This document shows positions 26,277 through 34,459 of a stretch of DNA of 64,000 nt, one piece after another. The notes beneath the pieces are model-generated. The model searched no databases and had not been told where the DNA came from. It saw nothing but the letters and a program-made list of their open reading frames with translations. Positions within the stretch are counted from its first letter, which is position 1, and each line of letters opens with the position of its first letter. The translations under genes were made by a program, and so were the position numbers. Source of the DNA: DASRJW01 sp964567755 (GTDB lineage: Bacteria > Krumholzibacteriota > Krumholzibacteriia > G020349025); contig CAZMNW010000045.1 of assembly GCA_964567755.1 (NCBI GenBank), forward strand, positions 30,459 through 94,458, read 5' to 3'.

Positions 26277-28342
26277 GGGGGCTCGAGCGCGTCGAGGAAG
26301 CGCTGCACCGCCTCGGATCCGGGCTCGAGCTGAAGCGACCGCTCTGCCGCCGACCGGGCAGCGTCGACGCGCCCCAAGGTCTCGAGTGCGCGCGCGCGAA
26401 CGAACTGGCCGCGTGCGCTCGTATCCAACCCCGGGACCGTCTGCAGCAGGGAGAGCGCACGGGTCGGCTCACCGCGACGCAGCCATGCCTCGGCGCGCTC
26501 GAGCGCGACCGCGCCCGCATCCCGCAGCAGAGCCTCGGCGGCGCCGAAGTGAACTTCGGCGGCTTCGGGCTTTTGCAGCATGACCAGGCAGCGGCCGAGC
26601 GCCAGCCGTCGGGATGCTGTTTCCCCACGTTCGTCGTGCTTGGCGAGACTGCGCGAGAAAAGCTCGACCGCGTCGTCGTAACGGCCCTGACGCTCGCGAA
26701 CCAACCCCATGTCGAAGAGAGTCCGCCCCGTGGGGTCGCCTCGACCCTCGGCTTCTGCAAGCGCTTCCCACGCCGCATCGAGATCGTTCTCCAGGTAGAA
26801 CGCCACGCCGAGCGACAGCAACGGCTTGTAGGCCGCCGGCGCGAGTCGCGCCGCGCGGGTGTAAGCCGCGATCGCGTCGCGACGCCGTCCCATGAGCTCC
26901 AAGTGCTCACCGTATCGATACACCACATCTGGATCGTTCGGGTCCTGCTCCAAGGCTCGTTCATACGCACCGAGCGCCGCCACGCGATCTCCCGCGCGCG
27001 CGAGCACCATGGCGCGATCGAACTCGGGGCGTCCGAAGGAGTTCCGCTCCAAGCCGGTCCAGTCGGGCAGGACGACGCTACCGGCCGCAACCAGCGTTGC
27101 CGCCAGCAATATAAGTCGCCGTGTCTGCCGGCGCCACACCGCGGCGGCGAATTCCATGATCGCGAGCCCGCTGGCAATGGCGCACCACGGCACCAGACAC
27201 AACCGGTAGCGCGAGGTGACGAAGAACGCCACGATCCCGAGCACCTGGAACCAGATCAGGAGGAAGAGCGGCGGGCGGGACACGGCGCGTCCCCAGAGCG
27301 CGACCGAACCGACGAGCCCGCCGAGCGCCAGAGCTCCCCACGGAACCCCGAGCCCGCGGAGGATCCTCGAACGCTCGCGCAGCAACGAGACATCCTGGTT
27401 GCGGTCGATCTCGCGTCGATTCCATACCAACAGGAGCTTCTTGAGTGTGAGCGCCGTATGTTGCAGCGGCGCGGCGCGCATCGATTGAAACGAAGCAGCG
27501 TAGAAATTCTTTTCCCATTGCACCGGATCGTCGATGGCATCGAACCGCCGGGTCAGCTCTTCCCAGCGCAGGCCGGGCCGGATGGCCACGCTGGCGTCGT
27601 AATCGAGATTGTTGCCGATGTAGAAGTTGATGCCACCATTGACAGAAATCGGCACCAAGTGCCCAGATGCGATCCGATTGTGACGCAAGGTCGGGATCAA
27701 CAGGAGGATCATCGGCACGACGAAGAGCAAGGCGTGTCTCAAGCGCCGGCTCCATGGCCCACGGCGCCCCAGCAACCACAAAAGCAGCGCGACGGCGAGC
27801 ACGGCATTGGGAGGCCGCAACTGCAGCGCCAAACCGGTGAGCGCACCCGCGGCCAGCAGCGAAGGGCTGCGCGACGAGAACATCAGCAACGCCACCGCCA
27901 GCGCCGACACGGTGAGCGCCGCCGGCTCGACCAGCAATTGAGTTTCGTAGTACACCAGTCGCGGGTAGAGCCCCGACGCGAGCCCGGCGATCACACCGGC
28001 CGCGCTGCCGAACCAGCGCATGCCGAGCAGCGCGGCCACCACGGCCACGAGGATTCCCCCCAGCATCTGCAACACGTAGATGGCCTCGGGGTGCGGCCCC
28101 GTGAGGCGATACGCTTGCCCGACGAGCCAAGCGTAGGCCGGCGCCTTGTAGTGAACCTGCGGCCCCAGGCCTTCCCCGCGCATCACCTGCAACGCGCGCG
28201 TGTGATAGTCCGCGGCATCGACCTGGGGCAATCGATAGGAAGGGTCGTCGTGGACTTCGAGCACGTAGCCGACTCGCAGCAACGCCGCCGCCATGGCGAC
28301 CAACGTCAGCGCGACGATGCGCGCTCGTGTGCTGGGCGCCAT
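26273..28342 (-). CDS. Membrane glycosyltransferase (GT39/PMT-type) fused to TPR repeats
   Basis: 689 aa from ATG 28342 (GGAGAAG upstream). Residues ~1-430 form a polytopic domain with about ten membrane segments and an early acidic loop (QVDAADYHTRALQVM) typical of GT-C enzymes of the dolichyl-phosphate-mannose/GT39 type, which use lipid-linked sugars in the envelope. The loop after TM1 and the GLQLRPPNA region fit the family. Residues ~455-689 are TPRs (AGDRVAALGAYERALEQDP and so on) on the far side of the membrane. GT-C plus TPR fusions occur in FCB and Planctomycetes-type bacteria and in PEP-CTERM systems. The acceptor is unknown. A 41-bp gap separates it from the receiver-like gene upstream, so they may be co-transcribed. 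Confidence 0.78.
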   Translation of the reverse strand: MAPSTRARIVALTLVAMAAALLRVGYVLEVHDDPSYRLPQVDAADYHTRALQVMRGEGLGPQVHYKAPAYAWLVGQAYRLTGPHPEAIYVLQMLGGILVAVVAALLGMRWFGSAAGVIAGLASGLYPRLVYYETQLLVEPAALTVSALAVALLMFSSRSPSLLAAGALTGLALQLRPPNAVLAVALLLWLLGRRGPWSRRLRHALLFVVPMILLLIPTLRHNRIASGHLVPISVNGGINFYIGNNLDYDASVAIRPGLRWEELTRRFDAIDDPVQWEKNFYAASFQSMRAAPLQHTALTLKKLLLVWNRREIDRNQDVSLLRERSRILRGLGVPWGALALGGLVGSVALWGRAVSRPPLFLLIWFQVLGIVAFFVTSRYRLCLVPWCAIASGLAIMEFAAAVWRRQTRRLILLAATLVAAGSVVLPDWTGLERNSFGRPEFDRAMVLARAGDRVAALGAYERALEQDPNDPDVVYRYGEHLELMGRRRDAIAAYTRAARLAPAAYKPLLSLGVAFYLENDLDAAWEALAEAEGRGDPTGRTLFDMGLVRERQGRYDDAVELFSRSLAKHDERGETASRRLALGRCLVMLQKPEAAEVHFGAAEALLRDAGAVALERAEAWLRRGEPTRALSLLQTVPGLDTSARGQFVRARALETLGRVDAARSAAERSLQLEPGSEAVQRFLDALEPP

Positions 28343-28385
28343 GCCACTTCTCCTGCGGGCAGTGTGTTCCACCGCCGGGCGAACC

Positions 28386-28751
28386 TTACACGCCCGCGCC
28401 CTGCATGATCTCCGGCAGGCGTTGTGCGAAACCCGACTTCGGCAGCACGACATCGGCGCCGAGTCGGCTCGCTTCTTCCAACAGTTCCGCCTGCGTCTCT
28501 GAGCTGTACGCCACGACGCGCACGCTCGCCCAGTCGGGCTGCGACTTGATGCGCCGGATCAGATCCAAAGGCTTCAACGATTCGGCCGCCAGATCGACGA
28601 GCGCTGCGGCGGGCGCCGGACCGGTGAAGCGCTTGTCCAATCCCGTGAGATCGCGCACGAAGCGGATCTCTCTTCCTTGTTGCCGGGCAATCTCGCGGAT
28701 CTTGGCGGTGAAGAAGATGTCTTCGAGAAACGCCACGATTTCCTGAGCCAC
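28386..28751 (-). CDS. Small receiver-like (REC-fold) protein
   Basis: 121 aa. Start GTG 28751 has AAAGGAG a few bases upstream; an ATG eight codons earlier would bury that site. The predicted fold is alternating beta/alpha like a response-regulator receiver: an acidic pair in AFLEDIFFTAKI near residue 10, a possible phospho-Asp in ALVDLAAESL, a Ser in VVAYSSE, and the conserved Lys in VLPKSGF. Sequence identity to classical receivers is low, and helix 1 is unusual. No output domain is present. It lies between the 5'-nucleotidase and GT39-TPR genes on the same strand. It could be a stand-alone signalling module or a degenerate one. Confidence 0.6.
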   Translation of the reverse strand: MAQEIVAFLEDIFFTAKIREIARQQGREIRFVRDLTGLDKRFTGPAPAAALVDLAAESLKPLDLIRRIKSQPDWASVRVVAYSSETQAELLEEASRLGADVVLPKSGFAQRLPEIMQGAGV

Positions 28752-28820
28752 GCGCTCTCCTTTCGCCTCTGGCACCCTAGGGTGCTGGGCCAGGGGCGGT
28801 GTGTCGATCCTGCCGCGCGA

Positions 28821-30329
28821 CTAGTCCCGTTCGGGTCCCGTCTCGTGGGGCATGATCTCACGCGGAGAGCGAAAATACATGTTTTCGGGGTAGGCGAGGA
28901 AGTTGCGCACGGCGCTGGTGTAGATACAGGCGAAATCCTTCACCTGATGGCCGAAGCGGCTGTTGATCTCGCCGCACTTGAACAACTTGCCCCAGTGGCG
29001 GTTGAACCGGCGCTCGATGGCCTCCCGCAGCTGGCGCAGCTCCGCCGCCCGACGGGTGCTCTTCTCCTCCAGCCGCAGGACGCGGGCTTCGAGGCGTTCG
29101 GCCGCGGCTTCGACCTGGCCGCCGCCGCCGTCCGCCTTGCTCGCCACGGGTCGCTCGGCCTGCGAACGCCGCCGTAGCTGGCCGATCTCCGCCAAGACCC
29201 GGTTGCGTTCCAGCACCAGGCTATCCAAGCGCTGGTAGCGCTTCGCCAACCGGTGCTCGAGATCGATCTCGCCTTCCAGCTCTTCGACGACCATGGCTGT
29301 GCGCCAGCGCGAGTGCGCCTTGGCACGCAAGATATCGCCGAAGGTGTGATCCCCGACATAGAGGATTTCCTCCCCGGCGTGCTCGAGCACGCCTTCGAGC
29401 GCTCGCGCGCCGCCGCCATGGAACAACGCCGTCGGCCGCACCTGGCCGAATCCGGCTTGGCGCGCCTCGTCGGGCCGCAGGCGTTGCAGGCGCTTGAGCG
29501 TGCGGAAGAAGCCCGGTTTGCCCGCGCTCATCACCACGATCTCGAAGTAGTCGGTCCAGCGCGGCAAGCTCGGCAGCGCACCATCGAGCAGATGGCTCAT
29601 GACTTTCTGGGTGTAGGGCGGTTCCGAATTGGTCAGCAGGAAAAGCTTCTTGCCGTGATCGCGGAGCGACGCCAGCGTTTCCGGCAGCTGCGGATGGCGT
29701 TCGATGTAACGGTCGAGATCGGCGGCGATGGCGCGTTTGATGCTGCCGTCGGCGTGAGCGCGGTCGATGCATTCGCGCACGTCATCGTACATTTGTGCGT
29801 AATCCAAGCGCCCGATCGTGCCGCGAGTCTCGCAGTGATCCACCAACAGGGCGAACAACGTCGCCTCCGGCAGCGCGAAGAGAGTATCGATGGACATGTA
29901 CTTGGCGCTGGACAACCGGATGCGCCGGTTGCGATACAACCGCCGTCGCTCTTCCTTCGGCACCAGGCGCGTGCCGTGGTACAAGCGCACGACGTAATTG
30001 TACTGGTCGGTCTTGAGGATGTTGCCGCGGCGTTTGTCCACCACCAAGCCGCGAATGATGAGGTCCGGGTCGTAACGCAAGGAAGCGATGCTCGCCGGAT
30101 AGCCCTTCTCCGCGATCAGCTTGTCGCGCGTGGCCTCGAAGGCCAACGTCTCCATCGGCAGCTTCTGGTACACGGCAATCGTGTGGTCCATGTCGAAACC
30201 GATGGCGCGGATGCTCGACATCTTGAGATTGCGGTTGACGAACACGCGCTTGGAGTGCGGGATGTGCTTCTCCCCCGCATGCAGGTCGAGGAGTGACCCG
30301 TTGCTCGGCTGCGTTCGTTGGTAGGCCAT
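28821..30329 (-). CDS. HAD-IG family 5'-nucleotidase
   Basis: 502 aa, cytoplasmic haloacid-dehalogenase enzyme of the HAD-IG (IMP/GMP-type) 5'-nucleotidase family. Motif I GFDMDHTIA near residues 44-52 carries the nucleophile and acid Asp; motif II LLTNS; the Lys in SAGKPGFF; motif IV YVGDHTFGDI. A helical insert with coiled-coil character follows (RLEARVLRLEEKSTRRAAEL). The N-terminal VFVNRNLKMSSIRAIGFDMD run is typical of the family. Start ATG 30329; a GTG one codon earlier is an alternative. Probably hydrolyses purine nucleoside monophosphates. Neighbours give no pathway hint. Confidence 0.87.
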   Translation of the reverse strand: MAYQRTQPSNGSLLDLHAGEKHIPHSKRVFVNRNLKMSSIRAIGFDMDHTIAVYQKLPMETLAFEATRDKLIAEKGYPASIASLRYDPDLIIRGLVVDKRRGNILKTDQYNYVVRLYHGTRLVPKEERRRLYRNRRIRLSSAKYMSIDTLFALPEATLFALLVDHCETRGTIGRLDYAQMYDDVRECIDRAHADGSIKRAIAADLDRYIERHPQLPETLASLRDHGKKLFLLTNSEPPYTQKVMSHLLDGALPSLPRWTDYFEIVVMSAGKPGFFRTLKRLQRLRPDEARQAGFGQVRPTALFHGGGARALEGVLEHAGEEILYVGDHTFGDILRAKAHSRWRTAMVVEELEGEIDLEHRLAKRYQRLDSLVLERNRVLAEIGQLRRRSQAERPVASKADGGGGQVEAAAERLEARVLRLEEKSTRRAAELRQLREAIERRFNRHWGKLFKCGEINSRFGHQVKDFACIYTSAVRNFLAYPENMYFRSPREIMPHETGPERD

Positions 30330-30590
30330 CACTCGATCACCGCACCCGACGTGCCACGCATCTTCACATCGTCCCGGCTTGGTCTGGAATCAGAATGCAG
30401 CCGGCACCGCGTTCCAGAAGCTCGCGCCAGGCAAGGGCCCCCTGCGGGGCGCCACGGGGACAGCCGCCGGTCACACTGCGGCGGTTCCGCGCTCGGCCGC
30501 GCGACCCGGCGCCCCCCGACCCGGACCCAGACGGCTCGCAAGAAGCGTTCACGATCGCGGCGGATCGGTGTCCGGACGCGGGCGTTTCGC

Positions 30591-33500
30591 TCAAAATCGC
30601 AGCGCCGCTCGCTTTGAGTACTGGCGCAGATGCGCGCGCACCTCTTGCGCAAGGCGCGCGTCCCCTGCCGCGGTGGCGAGCGTCTCGGCACGCTGCCCCG
30701 CCGCGATGGCCTCTTCGAAACGGGCATCGGCTGCGAGCGCGGCCGCGAGAATCATCCAACGGCCCGGTGCTGGCTCGGCCTGCAGCGCCCGTTGCGCCAG
30801 CACGACTGCCTTCGCCCCATCCCGCACCGCATCGTCCGCTGTGGTCGCCAACAGCCACGCCAAGCGCGCGGCTAGCTCGGCATTCTCCGGTTGGAGATGC
30901 AGGCCGCGCCGCAGCACCCGCGCCGATTCGGCATGCTGCTTCATCGCCGCGAGCACCAGGCTGAGATTGATGCGTGCGGCGACCTGCCCGGGGTCGCGCT
31001 GCAGGACCCTGGTGAAATGCGCGCGCGCAGACGCCAACCGGCCGCGGCGCGTCTCGATCACCGCCAGCTGCAAGTGCGCTTCCAGGCGCTCGGGTTCGAG
31101 TGCCACCGCACGCTCGAGCGCTGCGGCAGCCGCATCCAGCCGCCCTTGCGCCGACAACGCCATGCCGGCCAAAAGGTGCGCTCGGGGATAGCGTGGGCGC
31201 AATGACAACGTGCGTTGCAAGGGCTCGATGGCGTCCGCGGCTCGTCCTTGCGCTAGACAGAGCGAGGCGAGCTCGAAGTGGGCGGCGGCCACTTGCGGCG
31301 CCGCCGCCATGGCCGCCAAGAACGAACCCTCGGCGGCGCCCGGATCCGCGGCGGCGACTTCAGCGCGCCCGCGTCCGATGAGCGCCTCGGCCAGGAGCAC
31401 TTGCGCGCGGCCATACGCCGGCGTTCGGTCCAACACCTGGCGCAAGAGCTCGACCGCTTCGTTCCACGCCTCCCAGGTCGGCGATTGCACGACATCTTCC
31501 AGGAGCAGGGTCGCTTGCACCGTGCCACGCTTGGCGCTCACGAGACGGTCGAAGAACTCGGGTGACATGGCCGCCGTCGCGCCGCCCACGAGCGCCGCGG
31601 CGCTCACCCGTTGCGCATCGATCCGCACGATGTTGTCGCTGCCACTGCGATTGCCAATGGAAAATGGGCTCGAGAATTCGAGGTACAGATTGTCGTCGGT
31701 GTTGAGCGCGGCGCCCGCGGCGTAACGTGCGACTTCTGATTCGCCCATGGTGAACTCGGCGATGAAGCTCGCGGCGTCCTGGAGACCGATGCGGCCGAGC
31801 TGCAGCGCCACCTCCGGCGCTTGCAATCGCACCGTCAGGCGTTCCAAGTCGACGCGGATGGGTTCCAACGCGCCGATGAGCACGGCGTCGAAAGTGGTTT
31901 GAAAGAGCAGCGTGTGCGGAAAGATACGCGCGAACGTCGCCACGATACAGCGCAGATTGGCGTCGGACAGCTCGTAGATCGGCATCCATTGACACATGAT
32001 GCCGCCCGGCATGAGCCGTGAACGCGCCAGCTCATAGTATTCGGCGGTGTACAAGTAGGTCGAACCGTATGCCCAGGGATGAATTGGGTCGGCGGTGATG
32101 ACGTCGTAGCGCGCCGGCGCGGTGCACAGGTGGTTGCGGCCATCCTGCACCACGACGCGCACGCGCGGATCCTCGAGGGCGGCGCCGTTCAAATCTTCGA
32201 ACACGCGCGCCGCACCCAACACCGCGCGCTCGATCTCGACCAACGTGATGTTCCGAATGTCGGGGTGGGCAGTGACCCCGCCGAGCGTCAGGCCCGCACC
32301 CAAACCGATGACGAGAACATCGTGCGGATCCGGGTGCAGCAAGACCGGCAGGTGCCCGAGCAACACCTCGTGCTGCAGGTCGGTCTGCGTATCGGTCGCC
32401 ACCGCTTTGCCGTTGATGAGAACGGCGCGATTGCCTTGGGACTCCACCACCGACACCGTCGAGCCGCGCCCTTCGGAGTAGTACAAGATCTGCGCCGCTG
32501 CCAATTGCCCGCGCACGTCGGTACGCCCGGCCGCGTTCGTGTATCCCAGGGTGACGTTGTTCTGAAACGCGCCGAATGTGTGCAGGTCCCAGCGCGGCAA
32601 CCAGCGCGGCAACGTGAGGGGCGCGGCAACAGCCACCAATCCGACGACCAGAGCGGCGACGCGCGCGCGCGGCGCGAGCGCCGCTGCGAGCAACAGCAAG
32701 CCATAGCCGAGCTCCAGGCTGCAAACCAGCAGCATCGCCCGTTGCAGACCGAGCTGCGGCACGAGCACGAAGCCGGCGAGCAGCGGCCCGAGAATGGCGC
32801 CGAACGTATTCACCGCCACTAGATCACCGGCGCTGCGGCCGAATCCGCTCTGCAGGCGCGCCCATGCCCGCCCCGCCAGCGGGAACGCGGCTCCCATGAA
32901 CACCGCCGGCACCAGCATGACGGCGAACGACAGCAGCAGTGTGGACGCGCCGCGGATCCCTTGCGAACCGCCGTAAAAGCGCATGTTGAGGTCGACTGCG
33001 AGCTGCGGCAGACGTGGAATCGCTTGCGACACCGCGGCCCCCGTGACCCCGATGCACGCGAGCACCACGCCGAGCTGCACCACCTCGGGAACGCGCCGCA
33101 ACGGCAGCACTGCATGCAAGGCGCTGCCGAGAGTGATGCCGACGAGAAATGCGCACAGCATGATCGTGAACGAATACGTCGTACTCCCGGTCGCCACCGT
33201 GATGCCTCGCGACCACAACACTTCCAGAGCCAGAGCGCACATCCCGGTGACGAAGGTGGCGAAGAAAGCGAGCTGCAACGCTCGGCGCGTCGCACGCGAC
33301 TCGATGGCGGGGGGTGCATCCGCGCCCGGCGCCGCGTCGGCTGTTCTTGGTGCGTTTCGCGCCGCGCCGGCTGTTCCGGGTGCGCTTCGCGCCGCGCCGG
33401 ACGTTGCGGTCGCGTGCCGGTCCGCGACCCAGGCCACGAGCGCGATGCACAGATTGGCTGTGATCGCTAGCGCCTGCGTGTTTCTGACCCCGAGCTGCGG

Positions 33501-34031
33501 CAAGAGCAGGAAGCCCGCCGCCGCAGCGCCGAGCACTGCGCCAGCGGTGTTGAGACCGTACAGCCACGCCAACCGCGCATCGAATTCGGCGAAGCGACGC
33601 ACCACCGCGCGTGTCAACACCGGCAGTGTCGCGCCCATGAACATCGTCGGCAGCACCAGAACCAGGAAGGCGAGCCCGGCGCGCAGCGCATTGGTGCTGC
33701 CGGTGACTTCGTCGCTCTGCATGGCCGCGGCGACATAGAGGCGTTGCACGAGATCGAGCAGAATGGGAAGGGCCAGCGCCGCCAAGGCGACACCGGCTTC
33801 CAACAGCGCATAGCTGCGCAGCGGCCGGCGCCCCCTCTCTGCAATTCGCCCGCCGGCCACGCCTCCGAGCGCCAGTCCAGCCATGAACGCCGAAAGGACG
33901 ATGGTTACCGCTGGCTGGCTGGCCCCGAAGATGAGCGCCAGCTTCCGCGTCCAAACGACCTGGTAAACGAGCGCCGTGGCCCCCGAAAAAAGGAAGAGCC
34001 CGGAGATGAGAAGCCGTCGGTTCCAGCGCAT
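30591..34031 (-). CDS. MFS transporter-spermidine synthase fusion with C-terminal TPR
   Basis: 1146 aa. Residues ~1-480: two blocks of six or so membrane helices (SGATALVYQVVWTRKLAL at the start) of the fused-MFS/SpeE family. They are separated by a ~30-residue Ala/Pro/Arg linker at ~208-240 encoded by 30-bp tandem repeats. Residues ~490-760: spermidine synthase fold with YYSEGRGSTVSV, VLVIGLGAGLTLGG, the acidic VEIE loop, and DPIHPWAYGS in place of the usual catalytic segment. Residues ~800-1130: about nine TPRs. Fused MFS-SpeE proteins are widespread and mostly uncharacterised; true polyamine synthesis is doubtful. Start ATG 34031 gives a clean basic N-terminus (MRWNRR). Confidence 0.85.
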   Translation of the reverse strand: MRWNRRLLISGLFLFSGATALVYQVVWTRKLALIFGASQPAVTIVLSAFMAGLALGGVAGGRIAERGRRPLRSYALLEAGVALAALALPILLDLVQRLYVAAAMQSDEVTGSTNALRAGLAFLVLVLPTMFMGATLPVLTRAVVRRFAEFDARLAWLYGLNTAGAVLGAAAAGFLLLPQLGVRNTQALAITANLCIALVAWVADRHATATSGAARSAPGTAGAARNAPRTADAAPGADAPPAIESRATRRALQLAFFATFVTGMCALALEVLWSRGITVATGSTTYSFTIMLCAFLVGITLGSALHAVLPLRRVPEVVQLGVVLACIGVTGAAVSQAIPRLPQLAVDLNMRFYGGSQGIRGASTLLLSFAVMLVPAVFMGAAFPLAGRAWARLQSGFGRSAGDLVAVNTFGAILGPLLAGFVLVPQLGLQRAMLLVCSLELGYGLLLLAAALAPRARVAALVVGLVAVAAPLTLPRWLPRWDLHTFGAFQNNVTLGYTNAAGRTDVRGQLAAAQILYYSEGRGSTVSVVESQGNRAVLINGKAVATDTQTDLQHEVLLGHLPVLLHPDPHDVLVIGLGAGLTLGGVTAHPDIRNITLVEIERAVLGAARVFEDLNGAALEDPRVRVVVQDGRNHLCTAPARYDVITADPIHPWAYGSTYLYTAEYYELARSRLMPGGIMCQWMPIYELSDANLRCIVATFARIFPHTLLFQTTFDAVLIGALEPIRVDLERLTVRLQAPEVALQLGRIGLQDAASFIAEFTMGESEVARYAAGAALNTDDNLYLEFSSPFSIGNRSGSDNIVRIDAQRVSAAALVGGATAAMSPEFFDRLVSAKRGTVQATLLLEDVVQSPTWEAWNEAVELLRQVLDRTPAYGRAQVLLAEALIGRGRAEVAAADPGAAEGSFLAAMAAAPQVAAAHFELASLCLAQGRAADAIEPLQRTLSLRPRYPRAHLLAGMALSAQGRLDAAAAALERAVALEPERLEAHLQLAVIETRRGRLASARAHFTRVLQRDPGQVAARINLSLVLAAMKQHAESARVLRRGLHLQPENAELAARLAWLLATTADDAVRDGAKAVVLAQRALQAEPAPGRWMILAAALAADARFEEAIAAGQRAETLATAAGDARLAQEVRAHLRQYSKRAALRF
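33339..33398 (+). repeat. Two 30-bp tandem repeats inside the fusion gene
   Basis: Two near-identical 30-bp units, 33339-33368 and 33369-33398, with a partial third after. They encode an Ala/Arg/Thr/Pro linker between the two membrane halves and keep the frame. Confidence 0.75.
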
Positions 34032-34092
34032 GAGTCTCCGGGAAATGGTCGGACACCCGAGAGTGCGCCCCTTACGCGCCGCCCTGAAATCA

Positions 34093-34127
34093 GAGAGGCC
34101 CGCCGGTGCGCGACCGGCGGGCCTCTC
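34093..34127 (-). terminator. Strong hairpin after tRNA-Glu, likely terminator
   Basis: Perfect 15-bp stem GAGAGGCCCGCCGGT/ACCGGCGGGCCTCTC with a 5-base loop, 8 bp downstream of the tRNA-Glu CCA end on the minus strand. The T tract after it is weak (TGATTTC), so termination efficiency is uncertain. Confidence 0.65.
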
Positions 34128-34134
34128 GTCAGGG

Positions 34135-34210
34135 TGGCAGCCCCACGGGGAATCGAACCCCGGTTTGATGGCTGAGAACCATCCGTCCTAGGCCACTAGA
34201 CGATGGGGCC
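34135..34210 (-). tRNA. tRNA-Glu (CTC anticodon)
   Basis: 76 nt including an encoded CCA. Acceptor GGCCCCA pairs with TGGGGCT (G-U at the first pair), D arm CGTCTAGTGGCCTAGGAC, anticodon stem GATGG/CCATC with loop TTCTCAG, so the anticodon is CTC and it reads GAG. T arm GGGGTTCGATTCCCC. It lies 129 bp downstream of the tRNA-Gln gene on the same strand, with gltX upstream of both. Confidence 0.95.
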
Positions 34211-34305
34211 ACCTGACGGAGCGGGACCCGCCCCGTGCCGGTTCTGTATCACGCTCGAGAAACGAGCGTCAACCCTGCGCACGCCGCGACCAATCGGTCG
34301 ATGAT

Positions 34306-34337
34306 CGCCTCCAGGAACCGCGTTCGCGGTGGAGGCG
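34306..34337 (-). terminator. Hairpin after tRNA-Gln
   Basis: CGCCTCC/GGAGGCG and ACCGCG/CGCGGT stems stacked with a small bulge, 2 bp past the tRNA-Gln CCA end. No T tract follows. It may be a processing or pause hairpin rather than a true terminator. Confidence 0.5.
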
Positions 34338-34339
34338 GC

Positions 34340-34413
34340 TGGTTGGCCGGGGAGGACTCGAACCCCCATAAACAGATCCAGAGTCTGCTGTCCTGCCGTT
34401 GGACGACCGGCCA
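34340..34413 (-). tRNA. tRNA-Gln (CTG anticodon)
   Basis: 74 nt with encoded CCA. Acceptor TGGCCGG/CCGGCCA, anticodon stem GCAGA/TCTGT with loop CTCTGGA, anticodon CTG reading CAG. U1-A72 is the usual first pair of bacterial tRNA-Gln. It lies 46 bp after the gltX stop, so gltX, tRNA-Gln and tRNA-Glu may be transcribed together. Confidence 0.95.
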
Positions 34414-34459
34414 ACAACGCGCCAAGGGGAGCGTAACCTAGCAAACAGACAGCGTGCCT

